From NCBI GenBank assembly GCA_021817005.1, contig JAKAWJ010000012.1, forward strand, positions 1 to 46,542: DNA of 46,542 nt, given 5' to 3'. The stretch comes from an archaeon. GTDB lineage: Archaea > Thermoproteota > Thermoprotei_A > Marsarchaeales > Marsarchaeaceae. The translations under genes and the position numbers were made by a program. This document shows, piece after piece, positions 17,008 to 25,611 of the stretch (positions are counted from its first letter, which is position 1; each line of letters starts with the position of its first letter). Under the pieces are notes generated by a model. The model was not told where the DNA came from and ran no database searches. It was given only the letters and a program-made list of their open reading frames with translations.

Positions 17008-17271
17008 GTGATTACTGTGTTAGTGGAAGCCGGAGCGGCTCTGATCGCCATCGGACTCGCCATCCTAGTGGCAAAAGCGCTCGCCAACCAGTCCACGCCC
17101 GAGAAGGAGTCGAACAAGTCTCATAATGAAGCCGGAGGCGTTATTTTCATAGGTCCTGTGCCCATCGTATTCGGCTCGAACAGGCGCCTCGCCAAGTGGA
17201 TGCTCTTCGTGGCCCTAATAATTTCCGCACTTCTCTTCGCTACATTCCTAATCTCTAGCGGGGTGCTCTAG
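17008..17271 (+). CDS. DUF131 family membrane protein (copy 1)
   Basis: Two membrane helices flank the motif GGVIFIGPVPIVFGSNRR, which defines the small archaeal DUF131/TIGR00304 family of unknown function. I chose GTG 17008, eleven bases after the nuclease stop, because the frame further upstream overlaps the nuclease gene and lacks membrane character. The protein would have 87 residues. A second copy follows with no spacing, so the three genes from 16035 are probably one operon. Confidence 0.78.
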   Translation: MITVLVEAGAALIAIGLAILVAKALANQSTPEKESNKSHNEAGGVIFIGPVPIVFGSNRRLAKWMLFVALIISALLFATFLISSGVL

Positions 17272-17520
17272 GTGCTCTCAAGAGTTGGCGCTCTGCTGGT
17301 TTTTCTCGGTGTGGTTCTGGTATTTGCAGGAATCTTTGCTGGTAAGGGGGTGGAGACCGGGAGCAGTGCCGGAATCGTTATACTCATTGGACCGATACCT
17401 ATCATAATCGGTTCTGGCCCCGGCTCTGCTTTACTGCTCGTGCTAGCGCTCATTTTGACGATTGCCGCAGTAATCTGGTTTTTGGTTAACCTCTTGGCAG
17501 GCGCGCGGGTACCGAGGTAG
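17272..17520 (+). CDS. DUF131 family membrane protein (copy 2)
   Basis: The 82-residue protein has the same plan as the previous gene: a helix, then GIVILIGPIPIIIGSGPG, then a long hydrophobic helix. Its GTG start is the codon immediately after the stop of copy 1, which indicates translational coupling. The tandem pair probably arose by duplication and may form a heteromer. Function is unknown for the family. Confidence 0.8.
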   Translation: MLSRVGALLVFLGVVLVFAGIFAGKGVETGSSAGIVILIGPIPIIIGSGPGSALLLVLALILTIAAVIWFLVNLLAGARVPR

Positions 17521-18241
17521 ACTCCCCGGCACGTCGGTTACCGCCTAAACCTGCCAAAGTTTCAGCGTTAGCGTATGGCTTCGCAGTTTTGGCAGTATCT
17601 ATAACGTGCAGAACCATTTGGACCCGAAAATGGCGAGTGGCTGCTTCTTGCCTCATAAGGTGTCTTTGTGCACTAATCCTGCATGTGTAGTCTGAATCAG
17701 ATTTCTGGCGAGAACGGAAGATTGGCTGATTGGCTGATCTCTACATTTCCCACATGTTAACGCAGGAGGATAGGCTCCTTTGAGTTAATGGTGAGTGCCG
17801 TTGCAGCATCTCGCGGCTGACGCATATCGGCACGGTGACCAGGCCACAATACCCGGCCCGCGCGCCGTTTACCGACGGGTCAAGGAGTTATGGTCCATCC
17901 GCGCGTGAATTCCCCATCGGCGTACAGGGATTGCAGTGCACCCGGGCCTCAGGTATTCAAGCGTTCAGCTCGCATCCCCGTACCCTAAATAGTAGATGGA
18001 AGGGTTTCTTACACGTAAGAAATAGGGACTTACAAGCGGTACACACAACCCTAATTTCTCAGGAACTCGGGATGAAATTCAGGGCGACACGTAGCAATAC
18101 CTTGTCCCACTAGCAAGTGATCTAAAGCGAAAGTGACAAGTTACTGCTGCGCTAGACAAACACCCCCACAAGGAAATCGAAGGCAGCTAAGGTCATGCCC
18201 AAATTTGTTCTGCCGAAGCGTGGGCCAAACTCGCACAACGC
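17521..18241. other. Long non-coding stretch before alba
   Basis: About 720 bases hold no convincing gene on either strand. A GC-rich part at about 17830-17960 has complementary segments (GGCCCG near 17855 and CGGGCC near 17943) that could close a structured RNA, but I could not match it to SRP RNA, RNase P RNA or tRNA. A perfect 18-base palindrome lies at 18005-18022. The promoter of alba (CTTAATAGT) starts near 18241. Confidence 0.4.
18005..18022. repeat. Perfect 18-bp palindrome (8-bp arms)
   Basis: TTTCTTAC-AC-GTAAGAAA is fully self-complementary apart from the two central bases. It lies about 255 bases upstream of the alba start in non-coding sequence. It could be a dimeric protein site or a hairpin in an unannotated RNA. 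Confidence 0.6.
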
Positions 18242-18278
18242 TTAATAGTATTAGGGACGAATCTTCCCCGAAACAGCA

Positions 18279-18575
18279 ATGTCTACCGAAGAAAGAAAGA
18301 CTTCCAAAAGCGCGGAAAACGTCGTACTCATCGGCCAAAAGCCGGTTATGAATTACGTCACCGCGAGCCTCGTTCAATTTAACCAGGGGTCCGCCGAGGT
18401 GATCCTGAAGGCGAGAGGCAAAGCCATCACGAGAGCAGTGGACACTGCGGAAATCCTCAGAAACAGATTCCTTCGAGATGTCAAAGTAAAGCGTATAGAC
18501 ATCGGCTCTGAGGCGCTGACAATCGATAACCAGACCAAGAATGTTTCCACGGTAGAAATCGTCCTGGGAAAATGA
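18279..18575 (+). CDS. albA: Chromatin protein Alba
   Basis: Alba is the small abundant DNA/RNA-binding protein of most archaea. The family motif [19 protein letters not shown] is present with the DNA-contacting lysine K21, corresponding to Lys16 of Sulfolobus Alba, whose acetylation lowers DNA affinity. [15 protein letters not shown] and [15 protein letters not shown] complete the fold. Length (98) is normal. A CTTAATAGT box lies about 32 bases upstream of the ATG. A hairpin and T-rich tract follow the stop. Confidence 0.97.
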   Translation: MSTEERKTSKSAENVVLIGQKPVMNYVTASLVQFNQGSAEVILKARGKAITRAVDTAEILRNRFLRDVKVKRIDIGSEALTIDNQTKNVSTVEIVLGK

Positions 18576-18581
18576 GGGCCT

Positions 18582-18612
18582 AAGGCGCCTTCTACTCTCT
18601 TTTCATTCTTTT
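18582..18612 (+). terminator. Hairpin and T-rich tract after alba
   Basis: The self-complementary AAGGCGCCTT (18582-18591) is followed by the T-rich run CTCTCTTTTCATTCTTTTC. This fits transcription termination of alba. Confidence 0.5.
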
Positions 18613-18669
18613 CAATCCGCGCGCTTCATGACATTTAAAGCGCAGATCGAGACGAAAAGCCGGGGCTGG

Positions 18670-19458
18670 TTAAACTTCTCTGATTTGGCCTTTTGAAGAG
18701 TCCTCGAAGATCAAGCCCGCGGTCGAAAGCGTCTCAAGCAACTTCCTTTCCTTTTGGGTTAGCTTGGCTTTATCTGCAATAGGTAACGGAAGTTTTTTAC
18801 TGAACTCCTGCAGGGCCGGCTTGTAAATCAAGAGTTCGGAACCGCCAACCTCCATAACCTCAAAAGTTCCGGCTTTTATCTCCGCATTTATCTGTTCCCT
18901 CGGCTTTCTTATCTTTTCCATTGGGTATACTACTACCGACTGCATGAACTCCAAGAACTTGTCCCCTGTAGGAGATTGCTCCTTCGAGGCGCTCTTTGGC
19001 TGTGACTGTACCCTTGGCGCACCTGCTTCCGCCGGCACCGGAGAAGTAGAGGGGCCCACGACACCAGCCCGTGGAACCGCGACCACGGACTTTGGCAGAG
19101 GAGCGTCGGCTGATGGAGGTTGAGAATGAGCCCTTGTGCTTGCAGGTACTGGCTGAGTGCTCAATCCAAGCGCAGCGCTCGGATATTGTGGCTGTGATGT
19201 GCGACTGGATGAAGCGCCGATTCCACGAGCGTGTTCAATATCGCTCACTCTCGTTTCTAGCTTGGTAAGTTTATCCCACACATCGATCAACATGTCGATT
19301 CTTGCAGGGTCGGCGACATTGCCCTTGGAATATACCTCAAGAAGGGCCACTATCACCTCCTCGATTGTGGGGGTGCGCCCTCGCTCAACGGCCATACCGT
19401 CTGCGACGGCCCTGAGCCTGTTTACGACCTGCGGGCTGAGCTGGATGTTTTCAGTCAT
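18670..19458 (-). CDS. Protein with RHH-like N-terminus and long disordered linker, unknown function
   Basis: I do not recognise this 262-residue protein as a named family. Residues 1-50 (IQLSPQVVNRLRAVADGM, then TPTIEEVIVALLEVY) resemble a ribbon-helix-helix strand and helices. Residues 51-80 look like a short amphipathic helix. Residues 82-170 are rich in Ser, Pro, Ala and Gln and are surely disordered. The C-terminal 90 residues are folded and end with LTQKERKLLETLSTAGLIFED, a winged-helix-like stretch. The ends suggest DNA binding at both termini. It is convergent with alba, so a chromatin or regulatory role is possible but unproven. Confidence 0.7.
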   Translation of the reverse strand: MTENIQLSPQVVNRLRAVADGMAVERGRTPTIEEVIVALLEVYSKGNVADPARIDMLIDVWDKLTKLETRVSDIEHARGIGASSSRTSQPQYPSAALGLSTQPVPASTRAHSQPPSADAPLPKSVVAVPRAGVVGPSTSPVPAEAGAPRVQSQPKSASKEQSPTGDKFLEFMQSVVVYPMEKIRKPREQINAEIKAGTFEVMEVGGSELLIYKPALQEFSKKLPLPIADKAKLTQKERKLLETLSTAGLIFEDSSKGQIREV

Positions 19459-19524
19459 TCAGCTGTGTTTGCGTCGGACATGAAAATAATTGTTGCGGAA
19501 TCGATATCCAGCGGGGATTTGAAG

Positions 19525-19701
19525 TCAGTGCTTTTTTGCAGTTGTCTTTCTGGAAGACCTTGAAACTGTCGCAGACTTATGGTCCTGTAGGTATAGCTTC
19601 GCCTCAAGAGTATCTCTCTCCACAACCTTTACCTCGTACTTGGAGCCTTTGAGAGTTCGACGCAGCGTCCTCCTCTGCCGCTTGCTATACGGTATGGCCA
19701 C
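19525..19701 (-). CDS. Possible small basic protein (58 codons)
   Basis: From GTG 19701 the frame encodes a lysine/arginine-rich peptide (IPYSKRQRRTLRRTLKGSKY, then a beta-like EVKVVERD and a basic tail ending TTAKKH). The frame remains open 14 codons upstream but has no ATG there. A CTTTAATATC box lies at about 19757-19766. The basic character is like that of small ribosome- or nucleic-acid-associated proteins, but I cannot assign it. It may be chance. Confidence 0.35.
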   Translation of the reverse strand: MAIPYSKRQRRTLRRTLKGSKYEVKVVERDTLEAKLYLQDHKSATVSRSSRKTTAKKH

Positions 19702-19956
19702 AAAGTGTTGCGACTCTTCCTCCGTAGGGTATCCACCGGAGAAATGAATGAAACGGTGATATTAAAGCGTTAACTGAAGCACGGACTTCGTTAACTTAAA
19801 ATCTGGTCATAGAGCCGCACGCCTGTTTCCTCCACTTCGAAGGGAGTTTGATGAGATAGGTTTATGAGTAATCTGAGACGAGGACTGAGCGCGCAACAGG
19901 TACATCCAAACAGGCGATAGAGGGTAGGGGTTGCGGCGCTCTGGCGGGTAAACTGA

Positions 19957-21093
19957 TTGAGAATAATTCACATCTCGGACAATTCATACCCGACAATGGG
20001 CGGCGTGGAGCGAGTCGTCCATGAGCTTGCCAAAGAACAGACAAAGAACGGCCACCGCGTGCATGTGTTTTCTCAGCACCAACAAATTGGTAAGCTAGGG
20101 AGAGAAACCTTCGAGTACGAAGGAGTGAGTTATACCAAGCTCCCGCGCCTTACTTTCCCGATTCTTGCCAGCCACTACGCAACCTGTTTCAGGCCAAATG
20201 TGGTCCATCTTAACAGCTACCTCTGCGCCAAAAGTTTCAAAAACTGGCGGAGGGCCCCAGTTCTGCGCCATATTCACGATGTATATGGATCGAATTCGGA
20301 GCTCTATTTTGGCTTGGGCGTGGGAATGATGACACCCACACTGGAACGCATCACTGTTGATGGTTTCGAAAGCTATTTGGTACCAAGCGAATCTACTAGT
20401 AGAAAGCTTCGCGGAATTCTCTCCAGAAGGAAACGCATATGGATAGTTCCCAACGGTGTGGATACACAGGTATTCAGGCCGCAGCCAAGTGGTGAGCTCA
20501 GGCGTAGAATATGCGCAAGCGACAAATCCAAGATTATCGGATTCGTTGGCCGAATTGCAATCGGCAAAGGCGCACTTGACGCGTACATTGCGAGCGCGCC
20601 TTCGCTCCGGCGGTATGATGCCAGACTGGTGTATTTGGGCTCGAGCGAGACTGTCGTGTCGAGCGGACAGGCCTCCGCGGCTCGCCTGATTCGGAAGTAC
20701 GCGTCCAGAGACGGCCTTCTTAGCAAGGTGGCGTTCATCCTCAATCCGCCTGATGCTGTTCTCGCCCGAGCCTATAGCGATATGGATCTCCTAGTCCTCC
20801 CGAGCATGAGCGAAGGCTTCGGACTCGCGGCCGTAGAAGCAGCTGCATGTGGCACCCCATGCCTGGCATATGATTCGGGCTCACTCCCCGAGGTAATAGT
20901 TGACAAGGTAACGGGGCTCATTGTAAAGCAGGGAGATCTTCATGCACTCGCTACCCATATTGAAAGGTTCGCATCTGGGGACCTTTCGAAAGAGGCGTTC
21001 GCCGAAAACTGCATCAAGCGCGGTTCTTCTTATGACTGGAAAGTTCTCGCCGGCCGGGTAGACGAAATCTATTCGACCCTGCAGTCAGCATGA
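19957..21093 (+). CDS. Glycosyltransferase, GT4 family (GT-B fold)
   Basis: The N-terminal domain opens with IIHISDNSYPTMGGVERVVH, the acceptor-side motif of GT4 enzymes. The C-terminal domain has VGRIAIGKGALD and the nucleotide-sugar motif EGFGLAAVEAAACGTPCLAY, with the E-x7-E pair. Such enzymes transfer sugars from UDP- or GDP-sugars to lipids or glycans on the cytoplasmic face of the membrane. Translation starts at TTG 19957, directly at the first beta strand. It is a single gene, so the product cannot be named more closely. Confidence 0.9.
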   Translation: MRIIHISDNSYPTMGGVERVVHELAKEQTKNGHRVHVFSQHQQIGKLGRETFEYEGVSYTKLPRLTFPILASHYATCFRPNVVHLNSYLCAKSFKNWRRAPVLRHIHDVYGSNSELYFGLGVGMMTPTLERITVDGFESYLVPSESTSRKLRGILSRRKRIWIVPNGVDTQVFRPQPSGELRRRICASDKSKIIGFVGRIAIGKGALDAYIASAPSLRRYDARLVYLGSSETVVSSGQASAARLIRKYASRDGLLSKVAFILNPPDAVLARAYSDMDLLVLPSMSEGFGLAAVEAAACGTPCLAYDSGSLPEVIVDKVTGLIVKQGDLHALATHIERFASGDLSKEAFAENCIKRGSSYDWKVLAGRVDEIYSTLQSA

Positions 21094-21164
21094 CCAAAAA
21101 AGTTGCAGAAATCATGAGTTGAGCCATCCTTATTTAGCCGAGGGAGGGTGAAAAACGAGCTACA

Positions 21165-22391
21165 ATGGTCACCCAGCCAGCTGCAGGCGGTCAGCCAGTT
21201 ACGGTCGAAAATGGAAAATGCACGACGCCATCGACGCCAATAGTTCTCTACATAGAGGGCGATGGAATAGGTCCTGAAATTGTGCAGGTCACCCGTGCGG
21301 TAGTCGACGCCTCTGTCCGCGCCGCCTATCGGGGAAGCAGACAAATTTCGTGGATGCGATTGTCCGCAGGCCAGCAGGCAGAAATTGACACAGGTTCGAG
21401 GTTGCCGAAGGAAACTGAAGCGGCAATTCTCAAGTACAAGATTCTTCTCAAGGGGCCTCTAGAAACTCCAGTGGGCGAAGGATTCCGGTCGCTAAACGTT
21501 CAGATTAGAATGCTGCTTGATCTCTATGCAAACATACGCCCAGTGAAGTTCATGCCAGGTCTCGAGTCGCCACTCAAACGGCCAGAGAAGGTAGACCTCA
21601 TAATTGTCAGGGAAAACACCGACGACCTTTATCGCGGAATAGAGTGGGAGAGCGCCTCGAAGGAGGCTAGAGAGCTCAGAAGCTTCCTTAGCAACAAGTT
21701 CAAAGTTGAAATAGAAAACGATTCGGGAATCGGAATAAAGCCTATGGGAAAGTCGAAAACTCAGAGGGTCGCTCGTCTTGCCTACAAATATGCCATAGAT
21801 AACTCGAGAAGGGTCGTCACCATCATGCACAAGGGCAATATCATGAAATACACGGAGGGGGCGTTTAGAGTCTGGGCTTACGAAGTTGCAAGAAATGAAT
21901 TCCCAAACCAATTCGTTTTCGAGGGCGATCTGAAAGGTGGACCCGTTCCCCCGGGAAAGCTGTTGCTCAACGACAGGATTGCAGACAACATGTTTCAACA
22001 GATCATAACCCGGCCGGATAGTTACGATGTAATCCTTGCGCCAAATCTTAACGGAGACTATATTTCAGACGCTGCAGGTGCTCTCATTGGAGATATCGGA
22101 GTTCTGGGTGGAGCAAATATCGGAGACTCGGGCGGTATGTTCGAGGCTGTTCATGGCACTGCGCCAAAATACGCTGGCAAGAACGTGGCAAACCCTCTCG
22201 GGGTCATCCGCGGAGCGCAGATGATGTTGAGGTTCATGGGCTGGATGGAAGCCGCCCAAATAATCGAGGACGCAGTTGAAAAAAGTATTGCGTCAAAGCA
22301 GGTCACGCAGGATCTCGCGAGGTACTTCGGGGTAACGCCACTGGGCACGAAGGAGTATGGCTCGGTGCTCGTTTCTCTTATGGACAAGTGA
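21165..22391 (+). CDS. icd: NADP-dependent isocitrate dehydrogenase
   Basis: The enzyme oxidises isocitrate to 2-oxoglutarate in the citric acid cycle. The substrate loop RSLNVQIRMLLDLYANIRPVK has the S-x-N-x-x-x-R signature of isocitrate (rather than isopropylmalate) dehydrogenases. The metal aspartates are in the NGDYISD region. HGTAPKYAGKNVANP carries the Lys-Tyr pair that binds the NADP 2'-phosphate in the Escherichia coli enzyme, so NADP is predicted. Length is 408, with about 27 extra N-terminal residues before IVLYIEGDGIGPEI. Confidence 0.94.
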   Translation: MVTQPAAGGQPVTVENGKCTTPSTPIVLYIEGDGIGPEIVQVTRAVVDASVRAAYRGSRQISWMRLSAGQQAEIDTGSRLPKETEAAILKYKILLKGPLETPVGEGFRSLNVQIRMLLDLYANIRPVKFMPGLESPLKRPEKVDLIIVRENTDDLYRGIEWESASKEARELRSFLSNKFKVEIENDSGIGIKPMGKSKTQRVARLAYKYAIDNSRRVVTIMHKGNIMKYTEGAFRVWAYEVARNEFPNQFVFEGDLKGGPVPPGKLLLNDRIADNMFQQIITRPDSYDVILAPNLNGDYISDAAGALIGDIGVLGGANIGDSGGMFEAVHGTAPKYAGKNVANPLGVIRGAQMMLRFMGWMEAAQIIEDAVEKSIASKQVTQDLARYFGVTPLGTKEYGSVLVSLMDK

Positions 22392-22443
22392 GAGCTGGGC
22401 TAGCCCGGAAATCAGAGAGCCAAGTGCAAGGGGGTCTGTAAAA

Positions 22444-22791
22444 TTACGCCGAAGCAGAGAGTGCGTTCAGGTTTTCCCAAAGAGCGTGATATTCCCTGTC
22501 GATGAGCCGTACAAGTGACTTTTCGTCCACCCAAGCGGCACCGTCATCATTTTCTGCTATCCGAGTCTGGTAATCCAAAAAAACGTTCACGTAGGATTCC
22601 CCAATTATCGATATCGTAAGCCAGAGTTCCCATCTACCCTCAGCTCCTTCAGAGAGCTTCTTCTTGAACATCACAAAGAAATCAGGTCTAGCGTCAACTG
22701 CGGTATATCCAAGCTTCGGGAAATACTTGCGGAGATAATCGTACACCTGACCCTGTATTCCTTTTACGGTCAGCTGCCTGTTCAGCTGCAT
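22444..22791 (-). CDS. Hypothetical protein
   Basis: This 115-residue protein is not recognised. It begins with a helix (VKGIQGQVYDYLRKYF), followed by alternating strands (DFFVMFKKK, RWELWLTISIIGESYVNVFLDY) and a C-terminal helix (LVRLIDREYHALWENLNAL). The pattern suggests a small alpha+beta fold. It is transcribed away from cysS and convergent with icd. There is no signal peptide or metal motif. Confidence 0.6.
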   Translation of the reverse strand: MQLNRQLTVKGIQGQVYDYLRKYFPKLGYTAVDARPDFFVMFKKKLSEGAEGRWELWLTISIIGESYVNVFLDYQTRIAENDDGAAWVDEKSLVRLIDREYHALWENLNALSASA

Positions 22792-22902
22792 TGATTCTTT
22801 ATATCGTTGGGGCGGTTTTAGGCATTGCTTTTGGCTGCATTCTTCTTCACTGCCGCAGGCGATCTCCCCCCGCCCAGAGATTCGAAGCCGGCGCGTCCGT
22901 GA

Positions 22903-24420
22903 TTGCTGTGCATCAGATCAGCCAGGAAAATTTTTGAAGTAATTCCACGCTCAAGCGCCACCTCTATAAAAGTCTCGGACGAACAAGCTCGAACCAGAAC
23001 GAGAATTTACAATACTTTGACAAGGGCTCCAGCTAATTTCGTACCGTCGTCGGATGAACTCGTTCGCATTTATGTCTGCGGGATGACACCACAGAGCCAC
23101 GTCCACGTTGGGCATGCCAGAGTATTTGTGGTATTTGACGTGCTTCGCAGGCTGTTAGAAAGAAACAATCTGCGGGTTATCCACGTGCAGAACTTTACTG
23201 ATATCGATGATAAGATAATTGCCCGGGCTAAGGAGATGGAGATACAACCGAGCGAGGTTGCAGAAAAGAATATTCAGGAATATTTTGAGGTTCTGGACAA
23301 ACTGAATGTAAAGCGTGCGAACCACTACCCTCGCGTAACCGAACACATGAGCGAAATAATATCACTCATAAAGCGACTCATAGAGGGCGGTCATGCTTAT
23401 GTCGCAGAAGGTGATGTCTACTTCAGTGTCAGGAGCTTCAAGGATTACGGCAAGCTCTCCCACCAGAAAGTGGAGGACCTACTTGCGGGCGCCAGAATTG
23501 AGCCTCTGGAATCCAAACACAGTCCGGAGGATTTCGCGTTATGGAAAAAAGCCAAACCGGGTGAGCCAAGCTGGGACAGCCCATGGGGGAAGGGGAGACC
23601 TGGTTGGGCAATAGAATGTAGCGCAATGGCTGAGAAGTACCTCGGGCCGACCCTTGATGTTCACGGAGGGGGGCAGGACCTCATATTTCCGCATCATGAA
23701 AACGAAATAGCGCAAAGCGAGTCAGCGACCGGGAGAGAACTAGCGCGCTTTTGGGTCCACGTGGGCTTGGTTAATACCAGTGGGGCGAAGATGTCGAAGA
23801 GCACAGGAAATGTAACAAATCTGATCGAGATTTACAAAACAAGGGAGCCCCTAGCCCTGCGACTCGCTCTTCTGGGCACACACTACCGCGCTCCGCTGGA
23901 CTACGACGAAGTCATACTGACTCAGGCTGAAGCGGGGCTGACAAGGATACGAAATTCACTGAAGCTGCTTTCTGAAGCCGAGAAAGTGACAAAAAAAGGA
24001 GAATCAACGCATGGTGAGGAGCTTCAGCGATTGATGTCAGAATTTCTGAACCGACTGGAAGACGACATTGATACTCCCGCTGCTCTCTCTGTTCTCTATG
24101 AGACGGTGAAGCTATCCAACCGGCTGGCACAGCAAGAAGGTGTAGCAGAAGGTGACCTGGCTCTCGCGAGGTCGACGCTGGAGCAAATGGCCCACCTTCT
24201 GGGCATCCTGGAAGAAAGAACCACAACTAAAAGTGTCGACTACGAGCCCTTGATACGTCTCCTGCTTGAAGTAAGAGACAATTCAAGAGCCAAGAAAGAC
24301 TTTCAGACAGCCGACCTGATCAGGGAGAGGCTCGCGGCCATTGGAGTAATTATTGAGGACACCCCTGCAGGTACGAGGTGGACGTTAGATAGCCGGCGAG
24401 CGCAAACAGGTAGCAGATAA
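22903..24420 (+). CDS. cysS: Cysteinyl-tRNA synthetase
   Basis: CysRS charges tRNA-Cys. The first zinc cysteine lies in YVCGMTP (C59), the class I HIGH motif is HVGH (68-71), further zinc ligands are in WAIECSAMA and GGGQDLIFPHHENE, and KMSKS is in GAKMSKSTGN. The family core begins at RIYNTLTR (34-41). The only canonical start ahead of it is TTG 22903, giving a 34-residue extension without family character. A TATAAAAG box at 22965-22972 lies inside that extension and points to initiation near 22993-23005, where only a non-canonical ATT (23005) is in frame. Identity is certain, the start is not. Confidence 0.95.
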   Translation: MLCIRSARKIFEVIPRSSATSIKVSDEQARTRTRIYNTLTRAPANFVPSSDELVRIYVCGMTPQSHVHVGHARVFVVFDVLRRLLERNNLRVIHVQNFTDIDDKIIARAKEMEIQPSEVAEKNIQEYFEVLDKLNVKRANHYPRVTEHMSEIISLIKRLIEGGHAYVAEGDVYFSVRSFKDYGKLSHQKVEDLLAGARIEPLESKHSPEDFALWKKAKPGEPSWDSPWGKGRPGWAIECSAMAEKYLGPTLDVHGGGQDLIFPHHENEIAQSESATGRELARFWVHVGLVNTSGAKMSKSTGNVTNLIEIYKTREPLALRLALLGTHYRAPLDYDEVILTQAEAGLTRIRNSLKLLSEAEKVTKKGESTHGEELQRLMSEFLNRLEDDIDTPAALSVLYETVKLSNRLAQQEGVAEGDLALARSTLEQMAHLLGILEERTTTKSVDYEPLIRLLLEVRDNSRAKKDFQTADLIRERLAAIGVIIEDTPAGTRWTLDSRRAQTGSR

Positions 24421-24466
24421 CGTTTATGCATGAGTCACCGCAAAGCCCGTACGGGTTAGAAGAACC

Positions 24467-25597
24467 ATGAAAGGAGAAGAACTCGTAATGCTCCCAGGGC
24501 CCGTTGGCGTGAGCCATGAGACTCTTCTGGCAATGGCAACGAGCATGTTTAGTCACAGGGGGCCAAAGTTTGCCAAACTCTACTCGGATGTCAGGGAAAA
24601 ACTAAGGAGCCTTCTGAACACTAACGGTGAAGTTTACTTTATCACCTCTTCCGGCACGGGCGGCGTGGAGTTTTCTGCTTCGAATCTGGCCGGACCGGGG
24701 GAAAAAGTAGTAGTCTGTACCAATGGATTCTTTGCGGAGCGTCTCAGGGACTCATTCCTTGCAGTTGGGGCTGACGTAACTGAAGTTCAGTCCAGGTGGG
24801 GGGAACCTGTTGACCTTTCGGAGCTCGAAAAACGAGCAGAGGGGGCCGCAATCGTCGCGGCAGTATTTAACGAAACCAGCACCGGAGTAGTGAACCAGGC
24901 GAAGAAAATTGCGGATATCGCTCACTCGAAGGGCGCCCTTTGCTTGATGGATAATATTTCTGGAGTCGGAAATGAGTATTATATGGACCCATGGAACATA
25001 GACGTTACAGTTCTGGCGACCCAAAAGGGGCTCGCAACTCCACCAGGTTCGTCATTCGTAGTTATGTCCCCTGAAGCAAGAGAGAAAGCCAGAAAAACCA
25101 AGAAGCGATCATACTATTTCAACTTCGACCTCTACGAAAAGCAGGCTGCGGATCTGGCTACGCCCGCTACTCCCGCAATAAGCATACTGTACGCGCTGAA
25201 TCACTCGCTTGACCAAATTTTGAGTGAGGGTGTCGAAAAATTCACTGCTCGCCACCATCAGAACGCCGAGGCATTCCGGCTCGCGCTCGGAGCCTTGGGA
25301 CTGAATCTCTTTGCGAACAAGAATTACGCGTCAGACACAATTTCCGCGATAAAAATGCCCGGCAACGCTCGAAAGGTCGTAGAGACTATGTCCAAGCGAT
25401 TTGAGGTGGTTGTAAGCACCGGGCTCGGACAGTTCAGGGAGGATGTCATCCGTGTGGGACATATGGGCCGAGTAGATATGAAGGACATCGTCACCACAGT
25501 TGGAGCGCTTGAGATGAGCATGAAACTGAACTCGATTGGATCCTTCAAGCTTGGTGATGGAGTTTCTGCAGCAATGTCGAAGTATCTAGAACAATAA
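24467..25597 (+). CDS. Class V aminotransferase (serine-pyruvate / alanine-glyoxylate / phosphoserine type)
   Basis: This is a PLP enzyme of fold type I. MLPGPVGVSHETLLAMA starts the family core, TSSGTGGVEFSASNL is the phosphate-binding region, and the Schiff-base lysine is in LATQKGLATPPGS. It sits 14 bases ahead of serA, so it may be the phosphoserine aminotransferase (SerC role) that converts 3-phosphohydroxypyruvate to O-phosphoserine; archaea often use such class V enzymes for this. A serine- or alanine-glyoxylate activity cannot be excluded. A CGTTTATGC box about 40 bases upstream suggests that the serine operon starts here. Confidence 0.87.
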   Translation: MKGEELVMLPGPVGVSHETLLAMATSMFSHRGPKFAKLYSDVREKLRSLLNTNGEVYFITSSGTGGVEFSASNLAGPGEKVVVCTNGFFAERLRDSFLAVGADVTEVQSRWGEPVDLSELEKRAEGAAIVAAVFNETSTGVVNQAKKIADIAHSKGALCLMDNISGVGNEYYMDPWNIDVTVLATQKGLATPPGSSFVVMSPEAREKARKTKKRSYYFNFDLYEKQAADLATPATPAISILYALNHSLDQILSEGVEKFTARHHQNAEAFRLALGALGLNLFANKNYASDTISAIKMPGNARKVVETMSKRFEVVVSTGLGQFREDVIRVGHMGRVDMKDIVTTVGALEMSMKLNSIGSFKLGDGVSAAMSKYLEQ

Positions 25598-25611
25598 GGA
25601 CTTGAAAAAAA

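Noticed and set aside
17521-18278. SRP RNA or RNase P RNA in the long gap before alba
   Set aside because: The GTGACCAGGCC near 17836 first looked SRP-like, but the conserved GGAA/GGAG helix 8 core and the RNase P core elements are absent.
22870-22900. tRNA-like GATTCGAAGCC near the start of cysS
   Set aside because: Neighbouring bases do not form a T stem and no acceptor stem is found on either strand.
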